Numbered from the stretch's first letter, positions 49,833-54,691 are shown. The stretch is 64,000 nt of DNA from Timema cristinae (GCA_039000515.1 JBCFYV010000012.1:1129433-1193432); one strand, 5' to 3'. The notes: generated by a model not told the origin, from the letters alone. Translations and numbers: made by a program.

Positions 49833-52716
49833 TTAGTAAACATAACATTATTCTCAAAAACCAGTATGTTCTCAACTATTATTAATATTAACACCACGTC
49901 TTATTACCCTACCCATTCGGGTTGTATGCACTTACACTAATGTGCAATGGTAGGGTGATTTTGAGATGAAATGGAGGACCTACAGTTTAACGTGGAATCC
50001 GAACCACGGTGGAGGCCTGGCATTCCCCACATTCATAAGTTGTGTTTAATACACGTCTTGTCAGAAGCGAAGGAAGGGTTTGGTAATAAGATAAATCTGT
50101 GCCGGGACCGAGGATTGAACCCCAGACCCTCAGCACAGAAGTCCGACACCTTACCCCCAGACCGCCAGGTCACCTATGTTCTCAACTGATGAGGAAGCTG
50201 GCTGTAGATGCTAAAAGAGTGTTATTAATATATGTTGTGTGTGTTAGTATTGTACCAATCATTTCTATCCAAGCAGTATCCAGATAAGTGTGCTAGTTGT
50301 CCCTTTTACTTTTAAACATAAAATTATTATTTATTGTTAAATGTTTTATTTACAAGAGATTTATTTCTTGTGTCATTGGACTTAGAAGGCCAATGCACAC
50401 TGTCCTCTGCCTCCTCCAGCTCCCAAAACGTTCCTCTTTTATTCAAGTCATCCAATATTTGAATCCTCCTCTTTCCCTCAACCTTGCCTTCCATGACGTA
50501 ATGCAGAAAACAGTTTCTATTCTCACCCACTATTCATTTGTCACCTTGTCTGTCCAGCTGATCTTCTCAAGTTTTCTCCAGCACCACATTTCAAAGATCT
50601 TCATGTATTTATTTTCCAGCGTCCTAAGTTTCTGCTCCAAATGTAGCATTCCATTAGTTTCTTACTCAGTTCCAAACTCAACATGCTGGTCAGTAGTAAC
50701 CTCTTCTTGTTGAAAGCTTCCTTGGCCATGGCTATCCTCGAGGATGCCCCTTTGACAGCAGACTACTCAGATACTTGAAATGTTCTATGTTTTCCAACTC
50801 CCGGTATCAAATTTTTATTTTCAACAGCTCCTCATTTTTTGAAATCCCCATCACTTATGACTTCTCAATGTTCATCTCCATGTCATATATTATCCCTATC
50901 TCCACCAGCCAGTCCATTATTTCCTGCAACTCTTCTTTAGTTTTGACCAGCAATGCTAGCTCATTTGCATATTTAACTATGTTGATGAAGTGTCCTCCTA
51001 TCCTGGAATCGCCATGTCCCTCAAGAGCTTCCCTGACCACCCACTCTCCATACAAGTTGAACAGACTGGGTGATAAACAGCATCCCTGCTATGCTGTTGG
51101 TCTCTCCATCATTCAGCCTCACCTTCACTTGCTGTCCCAGGTTCAGATTTGTATTTCCTTCAATTTCTTCCACTTCAAAAAATATGATGAAGTAAATCTT
51201 TAAGTAAGAGAATGTCAGTTGGAACAACAAGGGTATGTTCAGGTTCATGTGGATTTTGTTATGTTTCACTCATGACATAAATATTATAGTCAAAGTATTT
51301 TAAGATGAATTTAAAAACATTTTAGGCGTGAATGTTGATACCTGAGAGCGGAATGTTAAGCTTGCTGACCCATGAGGTGGGCATGTCGAGATGTTTCTCC
51401 TGAAGAGTCAACTCCGGAGAGTTCTCATCCACTTGAAAGGAAGGGTCAGTCTTACGAGACGTCCATGGTTCTCCGGGCAATAGGTACTCCCAGCATTTCA
51501 GATCCGACAGGTCAAACTTTAGGCTCTAGGAAAAAAAGCATAGTTGCCAACACAATGAATGTTTTGGCGCTTAGAACTGGTCTTATAATTACGAATAATA
51601 GTGACAGAACTGGTCTGGTAATCACGTAGGATAATAATAATATAGGTAACTGGTTTGATAATTAAGAAGAATAGTGACAGAACTGGTCTGGTAATTAAGT
51701 AGGAGAGTCATATTACTGGTCTGGTAATTAAGTAACACAATGGTATAACTGGCCTTTTAATTAATTAGAATAGTGATATAATTGGTTTGATAATTAAGTA
51801 GAAAAGTAATATAACTGGTCTGATGATTAATTAAGTAGGATAGTGATAGTAATAGTCTGATAAATAAATAAGATAATTAATTTTAGAACTGATCTGATTA
51901 TTAAATAAGATAATTATTGAAAGGTTTTGATAAGTAGATATACACTAGTGGCGAATTCTGACCTCAAAATCCAGGCATGCATTCATGAGGGACTAATGAA
52001 GCCTCCCCCAAGATGTTTTGAAATTTAATGTTGAAAAATGTGATATTTTATGTATGTTTTGTGGTTAAATTTTGAAAGTAGTCACTTAATCCGTAATCGC
52101 AGGGTTAAGAGATTGGAAAACGCCTGGAATACGGAGACTTCAAAGTTTAATGAAGACCCATATACTTTATCTTTCTAACACATTGAACAACCCAACTCTC
52201 TATTCAAACTTTTTTTGTTTGCGTATTCTCAAGATATAATTTATATTCTACTTTGTACCCCTTAAGTTGTTGGTACATGGTGCTATTTATACACAGTATT
52301 TATTCTACAACCAAAATAAAACTGGCGTTCTCAGATCGTATGTCCTATAAAGCCTTGAGCTCTTGTGGTTAGCCCTAAATCTGTCTCTGATTATTCAGTG
52401 TTGATCATCTATTTATTTATTTTAGTTTTAGGTAGGTCCTCCCTAAGCTGTCTTTGTGTGGATGATTGCCAAGTATGTTGAGTGACAATATCAATACCTT
52501 GCAGCCTTGAGAGCAAACTTGCAGATTGATCCAGAAGTTGGTGTGGTTCCACATACTCTCGATTCCCAAGTAGTTTGCATTGCTCTGGTCAAACTTCACT
52601 CCACTGGGGGGCTCGATGAACAAAGTTTCAGTTATGTCACGCTTGCCAGGAAGCACAGCCACCCAACTGTGCACTCTCACACCGTACAAGTCATCCGGTT
52701 CAGCTCGTTCATAGTC
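5608..52716 (-). CDS. DRC7: DRC7 (CCDC135/lobo), partial, five exons
   Basis: Nexin-dynein regulatory complex subunit 7, a linker component that ties axonemal doublets and controls dynein in motile cilia and sperm flagella. Exons in transcript order: 52498-52716, 51342-51525, 27984-28241, 6373-6587, 5608-5820 (219, 184, 258, 215, 213 bp; 363 codons). Phases run 0-0, 0-1, 1-1, 1-0, 0-0, all introns are GT-AG, and no in-frame stop occurs. Family hallmarks in order: [77 protein letters not shown]. They match the central and C-terminal part of animal DRC7 (human protein about 870 aa), so N-terminal exons including the transglutaminase-like part, and the last exons, are missing. I could not find them in 52.8-64 kb or 1-5.6 kb; they may lie outside or be too short to see. 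Introns are 972, 23100, 21396 and 552 bp. The identification comes from remembered family sequence and was not searched. Confidence 0.92.
6373..6587 (-). CDS. DRC7: DRC7 exon d
   Basis: 215 bp, entered at phase 1 and ending at phase 0. Acceptor is ttatattctag before AGCACTC. The donor gttaga after GTTTTG is weaker than the others but is the only one that restores the frame of the next exon. It encodes [19 protein letters not shown] followed by [20 protein letters not shown], the tyrosine-rich block typical of DRC7. Confidence 0.9.
6895..7547 (-). mobile_element. Deleted pogo/Tigger-like transposon
   Basis: The ends are CAGTCGTACCTGGTTATAGT and, reversed, (c/t)AGTTGAACTTTGCTATAACG. They align imperfectly, and both are flanked by TA (6893-6894, 7548-7549). 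Minus-strand residues after 7140 read [20 protein letters not shown], then [12 protein letters not shown], the start of a CENP-B/Tigger helix-turn-helix. Coding then breaks, so the DDE domain is deleted. The 653-bp element lies in the DRC7 intron of 21.4 kb. Confidence 0.8.
7695..8706 (-). pseudogene. hAT-family (ZMYM1-like) transposase remnant
   Basis: Minus-strand frames carry [16 protein letters not shown] and [20 protein letters not shown]. Downstream (about 8390-8000), in shifted frames, come coiled segments and a decayed C-terminal hAT dimerisation stretch with [16 protein letters not shown] near 7950-8010. The plus-strand left end near 7697, CAGTGGCAGTTAACTAAG, resembles a hAT terminal repeat. 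No matching right end was found. Function is lost. Confidence 0.6.
8707..9054. other. Non-coding, short C-run
   Basis: Contains a C-rich stretch (8826-8844) in otherwise AT-rich DNA. Nothing else recognised. Confidence 0.4.
9055..9170 (-). mobile_element. tRNA-related SINE family D copy
   Basis: The reverse complement has a CTCGATATCTCAGTGATCAG A-box-like start and a decayed B-box, then the family tail AAAAATGACACCTG as read on the plus strand. Better copies are at 26637-26745 and 29975-30085. Confidence 0.6.
9171..9969. other. Non-coding with long poly-C runs
   Basis: Poly-C tracts at about 9509-9523 and 9881-9893, plus AT-microsatellite at 9793-9835. Open frames here (9665-9847, 9818-10066) are low-complexity and not gene-like. 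Confidence 0.4.
9970..11560 (+). repeat. Long unclassified interspersed repeat with hairpin head, copy 1
   Basis: The head is ACTTTCTC-GCTATCTTATAGGTA-GAGAAAGT, an 8-bp stem. Landmarks shared in order with 47545-49130 include GACGTTTCATGA, AAAAGTGGTT, GTGAAAAGAGAAAAAA, AACAAAATGGCTACTCTCAA, CAATAATTCTC(C/T)AATGCCATAGAGTAA and GCTAGTGTATATTATTT. About 1.6 kb and non-coding. No terminal inverted repeats or target duplication were identified, so the class is open (a Helitron-like or other non-autonomous element is possible). Confidence 0.75.
11561..11790 (+). repeat. Direct repeat, copy 1 (partner 13117-13340)
   Basis: Shared order: GATTCGGAT(G/A)GATAC(C/T)TACT, ATAACAACATGCGGTTTTTT, AACTTGTAAA, AATATTTACTTT, AATAAAAC, TTAAATACAA. 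Similarity is moderate with indels. It may be the 3' continuation of the hairpin-headed repeat. Confidence 0.6.
11791..12434. other. Non-coding, nothing recognised
   Basis: A 70-codon minus-strand frame (11914-12126) has no family match and no splice context tied to DRC7. Confidence 0.4.
12435..12620 (+). mobile_element. tRNA-derived SINE family B, 5' part
   Basis: Begins CCGCACCAGTGGTTGAGTAG (A-box-like) and has a clear B-box GAGGTTCGAATCTC, then TTTACCATCCTCTCTATGCG and CACTTCCTCTCAACTACC, parallel to the copy at 22848. The tail is missing or decayed. Confidence 0.7.
12621..13116. other. Non-coding, nothing recognised
   Basis: AT-rich intronic DNA without coding or repeat structure visible. 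Confidence 0.4.
13117..13340 (+). repeat. Direct repeat, copy 2 (partner 11561-11790)
   Basis: See the partner. GATTCGGATAGATACTTACT, AACAATAACATACGGTTTTT and CTTTAAATACAAAAGGATAG occur in the same order and spacing. Confidence 0.6.
13341..14039. other. Non-coding, nothing recognised
   Basis: Open frames at 13665-13896 overlap on opposite strands and look like chance. No element ends seen. Confidence 0.4.
14040..14162 (+). repeat. (TAA)n microsatellite with SINE-like tail
   Basis: About 17 TAA units from 14109 to 14162 follow GGCCTCTTATGGGTCGACAC. This may be the worn 3' end of a SINE, since family A ends in (TAA)n, but the preceding tail differs. Confidence 0.6.
14163..14963. other. Non-coding, nothing recognised
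   Basis: AT-rich. Ends in a polypyrimidine run and AG at 14962-14963 that could act as an acceptor for the next coding block. Confidence 0.35.
14964..15423 (+). pseudogene. Exon-like coding block with C-terminal zinc-finger start, TE-related
   Basis: After a good acceptor (TTATTTTTTCCCAG) an open frame of about 152 codons runs to TGA at 15421. The first half is acidic and Ser/Asp-rich. The second half reads [34 protein letters not shown], then [10 protein letters not shown] with a C-x2-C. This order recalls uncharacterised Mutator-like transposase proteins common in arthropod genomes. There is no upstream ATG exon and no downstream domain, so it is probably a truncated copy. It lies antisense inside a DRC7 intron. 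I cannot exclude an exon of an unknown nested gene. Confidence 0.5.
15424..16706. other. Non-coding, no clear structure
   Basis: Includes CA/TA-rich patches near 15800-15840 and a line resembling a hAT-type end (CAGTGGCGCATCCAGGAATT at 15673). No matching partner was found. Confidence 0.4.
16715..17007 (+). mobile_element. SINE family A with 8-bp target duplication
   Basis: Starts GGGTGACCTGGCGGTCTAGG and has the B-box GGTTCAATCC. The tail is AACCCGAACGGGTAGTAAGA, with only a short TAA-like end. Flanked by AGTGGGTA at 16707-16714 and 17008-17015. Confidence 0.9.
17189..18179 (-). mobile_element. 991-bp hAT transposon remnant with 8-bp target duplication
   Basis: Ends CAGAGCTGGGCAAA and, reversed, CAGTGGTTAACAAA share the hAT pattern CAGNGNT...CAAA. 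CCTTAGAG flanks both sides (17181-17188 and 18180-18187). The minus strand from about 17840 to 17462 encodes the transposase C-terminus in pieces. Stretches such as [20 protein letters not shown] and [19 protein letters not shown] form the dimerisation region of the GTF2IRD2/ZBED-like hAT group. Stops and frameshifts separate the pieces, and the 5' coding part is deleted. Confidence 0.88.
18188..19914. other. Non-coding, short simple repeats
   Basis: GGT repeats at 18246-18263, GA-rich stretch after 18285, (TA)n at 19811-19829. Small open frames (19035-19238) are unconvincing. Confidence 0.4.
19915..20335. repeat. Tandem repeat of about 120 bp, roughly 3.5 units
   Basis: The unit is marked by TTAGTTCTCCAAAACCTA, TTAACCTGCGAAATTAGATA, then TATAAACATATTGAAAGTAA and CTAAATTTCTAATCATAACA. 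Later units match closely; the first is more diverged and the last is truncated near 20335. Confidence 0.85.
20560..20838 (+). promoter_or_regulatory. CpG-rich patch with strong splice donor, candidate first exon
   Basis: GC- and CpG-rich sequence (CGGCGCCTGCGCAGAACG, poly-G13 at about 20641, ATGCGCACGCGC) stands out from AT-rich surroundings. It ends in AACAGG followed by gtgagt at 20833-20838. A 64-codon open frame (20568-20762) has no recognisable domain. It may be a promoter or untranslated first exon of an unseen gene or of a transposon. Confidence 0.3.
21001..21582. repeat. Array of 11 imperfect dyads AAGTCC-n-GACTT
   Basis: Sites at 21001, 21045, 21087, 21132, 21289, 21331, 21385, 21428, 21471, 21523 and 21568. 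Each is about 14-17 bp, for example AAGTCCCTCTGACTT, GAGTCCTTTTGACTT and GAGTCCTTCAGACTT. Typical spacing is 42-52 bp apart from one longer gap. The intervening DNA is AT-rich and variable, so the dyad is the conserved part. Confidence 0.7.
22848..23090 (+). mobile_element. SINE family B copy inside the Harbinger element
   Basis: The head GCCTCGGTGGTGTAGTTATT and the B-box GAGGTTCGAATCTC are followed by GTTTTCTACTTTCCCTCCAT and CACTTCCTCTAAATT. The tail AACCCAAACGGGTAGTAAGA is nearly identical to the tail of SINE family A. Confidence 0.8.
23215..23345 (-). mobile_element. SINE family B copy, reversed and worn
   Basis: The plus-strand text GGATTCAAACCCCGATCTCG is the reversed B-box region. 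TACATGGAAGGAAAGTGGGA reverses the body of the copy at 22848. The tail is missing. Confidence 0.65.
24411..26636. other. Non-coding, one weak MITE candidate
   Basis: Open frames such as 24673-24870 and 26003-26191 show no domain. 25317-25922 may be a MITE, with left AAGCCCAATACACACAACAC and reversed right GGCCTACACACC similar only in part. There is a 12-bp palindrome AGGACGCGTCCT at about 25791. Nothing firmer is seen. Confidence 0.3.
26637..26745 (+). mobile_element. tRNA-related SINE family D
   Basis: CTCGATAGCCCAGTGGTTAG (A-box) and GGTTTCGATTCCC (B-box) are followed by GTGTCCAGGTGTCATTTTT and TTCAGAATTATAAATAAAGA. The head looks like a tRNA, but the body does not fold into a full cloverleaf and the family is repeated (9055, 29975). 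Confidence 0.75.
26746..27152. other. Non-coding, nothing recognised
   Basis: AT-rich intron DNA. Confidence 0.4.
27153..27700 (+). repeat. Candidate solo LTR, unproven
   Basis: TGTAACACTTTGGAATTAAA opens a GC-richer block with ATAGCTCCGTGGT(C/T)GAGC occurring twice (about 27255 and 27315). It looks like the start of a retrovirus-like LTR. The right boundary and target duplication were not found. Confidence 0.25.
27984..28241 (-). CDS. DRC7: DRC7 exon c
   Basis: 258 bp, phase 1 at both ends. Acceptor is atgttgccag before TGTACG; donor is CTCAAAG followed by gtgagt, a strong consensus. It encodes [20 protein letters not shown], then [14 protein letters not shown] and REDLLYFS, ending in LPGREDALK. 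It sits alone between two introns of more than 20 kb, so correct splicing must span long transposon-filled DNA on both sides. Confidence 0.93.
28242..29974. other. Start of the 23-kb DRC7 intron, nothing firm
   Basis: No domain in the small open frames. A worn tRNA-like box may lie near 28880-28925. GTT/GGT repeats at 29229-29265. Confidence 0.4.
29975..30085 (-). mobile_element. SINE family D copy, reversed
   Basis: ATTCTGAAAATTGAAAAATG, ACATCTGGACACGAGAATCG and CAATGCTCTAATCACTGAAC reverse the copy at 26637 in the same order. Confidence 0.72.
30345..30480 (+). pseudogene. LINE endonuclease fragment, same family as 2430-3720
   Basis: GAGGAGGTGTTGGAGAAGGA and GGAGTTATGTGCAAGAAATA, then AGCTGGTATAAGAAGGAAAG, correspond in order to the reversed text around 3450-3640. 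Too short and broken to code. Confidence 0.7.
30600..31720 (-). pseudogene. Ty3/gypsy pol fragment (integrase)
   Basis: Broken minus-strand frames from about 31310 to 30650 show [14 protein letters not shown] (C-x2-C finger), [17 protein letters not shown] (catalytic Glu context) and [20 protein letters not shown]. They parallel the integrase of the gypsy at 44410-45279 segment by segment, so this is a related family. Several stops and shifts are present. 31720-31484 may hold an upstream pol piece. No LTRs were located. Confidence 0.75.
31721..32730. other. Non-coding, nothing recognised
   Basis: A short GC-rich patch with TGTGCGCGCGCATTCA near 31877; otherwise AT-rich. Confidence 0.4.
32731..32875. 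repeat. (CA)n microsatellite with embedded 25-35 bp units
   Basis: (CA)n is interrupted three times by ACCGGTACCTCACGACTCAC (the last lacks one C). This suggests a point change duplicated along with its CA flanks. It creates spurious His/Thr and Cys/Val open frames. Confidence 0.9.
32876..34089. other. Non-coding, nothing recognised
   Basis: AT-rich intron DNA next to the copia element. Confidence 0.4.
34391..35140 (-). pseudogene. copia reverse transcriptase remnant
   Basis: The N-terminal part near 35120-35000 reads [18 protein letters not shown], then [16 protein letters not shown], the conserved copia RT start. The C-terminal part (34777-34391) reads [35 protein letters not shown] and [15 protein letters not shown]. 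The catalytic Y-V-D-D is altered to a form with T-A-D-G. Frames are broken between the two, and RNase H is not clear. Confidence 0.78.
37340..38100 (-). pseudogene. copia integrase remnant with trinucleotide expansion
   Basis: [20 protein letters not shown] followed by [14 protein letters not shown] is the copia integrase segment with the catalytic Glu region. Just downstream a (ATC/ACC)n run at about 37498-37576 reads as Asp/Gly repeats on the minus strand and replaces normal spacing. Earlier integrase parts (38100-37700) are in broken frames. Confidence 0.72.
38490..39300 (-). pseudogene. copia gag zinc knuckle and protease start
   Basis: CYNCRK, stop, GHFACNC at about 38664-38618 is a CCHC knuckle with an in-frame TAG in the middle. 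[13 protein letters not shown] at about 38550-38500 is the copia protease active site (D-S-G). The gag capsid region upstream to 39300 is fragmentary. Confidence 0.78.
40146..40181 (+). promoter_or_regulatory. LTR core promoter
   Basis: TATATAA at 40146-40152 and an initiator-like TCACTC with its A about 31 bases downstream (40177). This is the expected arthropod TATA-Inr spacing. A CRE-like TGATGTCA overlaps the initiator. The same layout occurs in the 3' LTR (TATATAA at about 46592). Confidence 0.6.
40422..40491 (+). promoter_or_regulatory. Two tandem 35-bp units with YY1/Pho-like sites
   Basis: Each unit reads GGAACTTTAGC, TGGCGCCATCTTGG or TGTCGCCATCTTGG, then GGCGCTAAT. GCCATCTTG is the reverse of CAAGATGGC, the core of the YY1/Pleiohomeotic site. 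Also present in the 3' LTR at about 46867-46936. Confidence 0.5.
41083..41104 (+). other. Perfect 9-bp hairpin just inside the 5' LTR
   Basis: CAACTCTGC-TCTC-GCAGAGTTG, in the leader where packaging or dimerisation signals of retroelement RNA are usually found. Confidence 0.55.
41203..42260 (+). pseudogene. gypsy gag with SAP-like start and zinc knuckle
   Basis: 41203-41463 encodes [20 protein letters not shown], then TVGELRSKL, a SAP-like motif seen at the start of some arthropod gypsy gag proteins. 41501-41818 holds a capsid-like stretch ending QYPTNR before a stop. At 42202-42243 [14 protein letters not shown] is a standard C-x2-C-x4-H-x4-C knuckle. At least two frameshifts divide the gene, and 41820-42190 is hard to follow. 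It cannot make full-length gag as read. Confidence 0.72.
42353..42883 (+). pseudogene. gypsy aspartic protease and linker
   Basis: The active site [10 protein letters not shown] is at the start (Asp at residue 6), and the C-terminal protease motif DVILGTDFM at about residues 76-84. After FSDVITDR the frame slips to +1 relative to RT (43-bp scale overlap with the frame at 42781). The last 20 or so residues here are out of frame. Confidence 0.82.
42781..43663 (+). pseudogene. gypsy reverse transcriptase
   Basis: From 42986 a frame of 225 codons carries [20 protein letters not shown] (first catalytic Asp, residue 39), FNRVPLGIS, and YLDD at residues 101-104. LGYIISEG and [20 protein letters not shown] follow. 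The RT N-terminus (42781-42985) lies in other frames, and the end slips near 43610 before RNase H. Catalytic residues are intact; only frameshifts disable it. Confidence 0.88.
43660..44410 (+). pseudogene. gypsy RNase H and connector
   Basis: 43660-43790 carries the first RNase H part ([12 protein letters not shown]) in a different frame from the rest, with a slip near 43752. 43814-44410 continues [33 protein letters not shown] and [17 protein letters not shown], ending out of frame at 44410 just before the integrase finger completes. Confidence 0.82.
44410..45279 (+). CDS. gypsy integrase, frame of 289 codons
   Basis: C12 and C15 of the zinc finger are at the start (the two His are in the previous frame). 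The catalytic triad is D44 (VDFVGPL), D104 (VSDNGP) and E139 ([10 protein letters not shown]). The C-terminal part ends [11 protein letters not shown] and then slips, with a more gypsy-like end readable in another frame to about 45345. The ATG at 44410 is only the frame's first Met; natural expression would be as part of a Pol polyprotein. Confidence 0.85.
   Translation: MPRDVRDWVRKCEPCQLAKPARNSKIGFHSADVAKQPWEKVFVDFVGPLTRSTQGNTSILVAMDAFSKFVILIPLRNMKARTTVNALCRRVWAILGTPRVIVSDNGPCFRSKAFGDMCFSWGIRHVTTSPYNPSPNHVERFNRNLNVALTIFHHLDHTHWDQDLDVLNIAFNAAFHESVKATPSSILLNRDLNHPLLFNWDIDPLLNDAGDCSYEKKCEVAFSNLLKSQRKVAATYNRGRIPVPFKLGDVVVCKCFPLSSAADKSSAKMAYKWSGPGQLKDFLHLFRYC
45346..46227 (+). other. gypsy 3' internal region and polypurine tract
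   Basis: No env-like gene. Two overlapping small frames (45793-46249) have no domain. CCAAGGGGGGACAT at about 46215-46227 directly precedes the 3' LTR and acts as the polypurine tract by position. Confidence 0.6.
46228..47518 (+). repeat. 3' LTR of gypsy element
   Basis: Matches the 5' LTR with about five small differences over its first 850 bp (46228 to about 47075). From about 47085 to 47518 it differs by many short indels and changes, though the order of landmarks is kept. Confidence 0.85.
47545..49130 (+). repeat. Long hairpin-headed repeat, copy 2
   Basis: TTTTTACTTTCTAGCTATCT, TACAGGTAAAGAAAGTGTAG, then the same landmarks as copy 1 at 9970. It starts about 30 bp after the gypsy 3' LTR. 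Both copies are on the plus strand. Confidence 0.75.
49131..49601. other. Non-coding, nothing recognised
   Basis: Very AT-rich. Confidence 0.4.
49602..49838 (+). mobile_element. SINE family A, 5' truncated
   Basis: Starts after the B-box at GTTCCCGGCAAAG and keeps the body, the tail ATAACCCGAACGGGTAGTAA and a (TAA)n run. Confidence 0.88.
49878..50174 (-). mobile_element. SINE family A, reversed, 13-bp target duplication
   Basis: Full-length reversed copy. TATGTTCTCAACT flanks it at 49865-49877 and 50175-50187. Head to head with the truncated copy at 49602, forming an inverted SINE pair. Confidence 0.93.
50327..51200 (-). pseudogene. LINE reverse transcriptase remnant
   Basis: The minus strand at 51055-50855 reads [34 protein letters not shown] and [12 protein letters not shown]. 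This is the palm region of an RTE/Jockey-like non-LTR RT, but the Y-A-D-D box is changed to Y-A-N-E. Downstream frames to 50327 contain worn C-terminal pieces with several stops. It lies next to DRC7 exon b and in the same orientation. Confidence 0.78.
51342..51525 (-). CDS. DRC7: DRC7 exon b
   Basis: 184 bp, starting at phase 0 and ending one base into a codon. Acceptor is tttttttcctag before AGCCTAAAG; donor is CTCTCAG followed by gtatca. It encodes [20 protein letters not shown], then an acidic linker, then [13 protein letters not shown]. This fits the DRC7 pattern of a W-E-Y-L/M motif, a variable acidic stretch and a D-M-P-x-S-W motif. It has no methionine near its start, which is why the splice sites, not a start codon, define it. 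Confidence 0.9.
51572..51940. repeat. Degenerate minisatellite, about 38-45 bp unit
   Basis: Units around AACTGGTCTGGTAATTAAGT and AGGATAGTGATA recur about nine times with growing divergence. They start 46 bp upstream (in transcript sense) of DRC7 exon b, within the short 972-bp intron. Confidence 0.8.
51941..52497. other. Rest of DRC7 intron between exons a and b
   Basis: No further structure seen. Confidence 0.4.
52498..52716 (-). CDS. DRC7: DRC7 exon a (first visible)
   Basis: 73 codons, phase 0 at both ends. Acceptor is tgactttcag before GACTAT; donor is GCAAG followed by gtattg. It encodes [12 protein letters not shown] through [17 protein letters not shown] to GCK, the conserved segment just after the transglutaminase-like region of DRC7. 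The open frame runs past the acceptor only by chance into intron sequence. Confidence 0.92.
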
Positions 52717-52959
52717 CTGAAAGTCAAACATACCCAAATAATCACAAATATATATTTTATTTCTAGAGTCTACATTCACATTGGAATACAGTTAAATGGG
52801 CCTATATAGTGTGGATATCAACAAAAACAATATACACAATAATTACTGCACAGTGCAGTATTGTATGCAGGATGACTAATAAAAATAATACTGAAAAGGA
52901 CAAATATGATGAAAAGTAGAGAAAATAAATGTAATTATTTATTATTTAATTGTCTAGTT

Positions 52960-53335
52960 CATAACTTTTCCAGCCAACCAGTAGAAGCCTTAAAGTCACT
53001 TAAACCCAATTCCTTAGCAATTTCCAATGCTTTTTCACGAATTAATGTCCCAGACAAAGGAATGTTATTGGCACTAGCGCGACAGAACCATTCAAATGTC
53101 ACGTTATCAACAGCTTGTACGTGCCAGAAATGCTCTTTTACTTAATTGGATTCATTTTTGGCCCAAGATTTTAAAATTTTGTTTTTATCCTTTAAAATGT
53201 CACTGATTTGGGTCTTACCCACGTCAAATTTAGTGGCCAAATCATTAAATATCTAACTTTTCTTTCTCACTCACTTTCAAAACTTATATTTTGTCTTTCA
53301 AAGTTAAACGCTTACGTTTTTAAGACATTTTAAGA
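52960..53335 (-). pseudogene. pogo/Tigger (CENP-B-like) DNA-binding domain remnant
   Basis: From about 53330 leftward the frames read KRKRLTLKDK, SEKEKL, FDVGKTQISDILKDKNKILK, then FEWFCRASANNIPLSGTLI and LEIAKELGLSDFKASTGWLE. This is the psq-type helix-turn-helix followed by the CENP-B/Tc5 domain. It has stops and shifts at several points and no DDE domain. Confidence 0.82.
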
Positions 53336-54053
53336 ACCGACAAAACGTACCCCTTTAATGAAATTACAACTTAGAAGAATCACAAGTTTATTCACTAGTA
53401 AAAGTGCACGAGTACAGGCTAAACATTTCAAACAGCTCTTGCTAATATCTCGGAAGGGGTGGACGCTATGACCTTGAAATATCTTTCTCATTTCTGTGAA
53501 GGTATTTTAGAAACTTGGTCTAGGGGAAGGCAACAATGCTCGCGCTTCACTCGAGACAAAGACATTCCTGCAATAAATTATATGAACTGGTGTTTAACAT
53601 TTGTGTCCGCTTTCTAGAGATTGTAAAGCATAAATATGCGTCTCTAGCAGAGTTCATTTCCGTTATTGAGAAAGTCCTTTATTGGGAAGTTGTTTCATCG
53701 TAATAGGCCATGTTATTTTGCCGGGTAAATTTAAACTGTCCGCTATAAAGATTTCGCTATTCTCAGGTGTCAGTTAAGGGAGATTTCACTTTATAATCAT
53801 TGGGCCATGAAGATAGAGTGCATGTGGTATATTCTATTTTAGCTAAAGATGGGATGAAATTTTAAGTGAGTTTTAATCTCAGGTTCAGTTGTTTTTAGAA
53901 TTCTCAGATTTAAATATAGTTTGGTTTCTTGTGTATCTGAGTAAGACATGCGTTCAGGGGTGTATAAAGAAGTTGTAACAAAGGAATGATGAAATCAGTT
54001 AATGAGTAATAGACATGACATAGCTACTTTAAGCCGTCGATCTTTACACCAAA
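53336..54053. other. Non-coding junction before the viral-like fragment
   Basis: Worn frames near 53590-53700 may be remote remains of an element; not identified. Confidence 0.35.
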
Positions 54054-54317
54054 GGATGCCATCATCAAAATATTAGCGTCATGCACCTTACACAAAATAT
54101 ATTCCACCAGGGCAAGAGCCAAAGAGACATTTCCTTAAACACACATTATATCGCGCTTTTTAAAAATCCCAGGGATAAAGTTCAGATTCAACACTTAGCA
54201 CGTCAAGTCTGTCCTGAAAACCCCTGTGTTTTACAATAGGCTTACGCTGATGCTACCAGTACTCCTTACGGGTATATATTGTTAGATTTCAAACAAGGTA
54301 CACCCGAGTGGTTCTGA
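54054..54317 (+). pseudogene. Viral-like genome-packaging ATPase C-terminus, decayed
   Basis: An 87-codon frame with an in-frame TAG at 54237-54239. It resembles the C-terminal part of the FtsK/A32-like packaging ATPase of adintoviruses and Maverick/Polinton elements, which pumps DNA into capsids. Walker motifs would lie upstream and are not present. The frame ends in TGA at 54315. The judgement is from the overall pattern and the neighbouring frame order; no search was run. Confidence 0.6.
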
Positions 54318-54373
54318 TATAGAACCCGCAATAAAAACAACGACACTTCCCGATTACAGATCATTTCATAGCC

Positions 54374-54691
54374 ATGAATAAGTTCCAAGGTGCTAAAGCA
54401 AGCCGCTCTGTTGCGTGTGATGCACCGCAACGGGTCACCTGCTTGAAAACGGCAGACAAGAAAGAGATTGGCTCTTTTTCCGAATGTACCTACAACACTT
54501 TAAAAGTGAAGGTGCCATTGAAAAATGTATAGAAGAAAAATGTTTGTGCTCACAAGAAGGTGTTGAGCCAGCTGGTCAAACGAGGAGAGTACTGGAAAAA
54601 AAAGATATGACTACAAGTTCAGAAAAGAGGAGCATTTCTGCCTATGCAATTAACGCCCTTAATCAGCAGTGTATTGGGTTCATTATTATAA
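54374..54691 (+). pseudogene. Small viral-like virion protein, two in-frame stops
   Basis: One frame runs 105 codons from ATG at 54374 to TAA at 54689, broken by TAG at 54530 and TGA at 54608. It has a central Lys/Arg-rich block and a hydrophobic C-terminus. Size, layout and place after the packaging ATPase match the small membrane-active or core virion protein found in adintovirus-type elements. Inactive as read. Confidence 0.55.

Noticed and set aside
50297..50713. 138-codon plus-strand protein
   Set aside because: Antisense of a LINE RT remnant.
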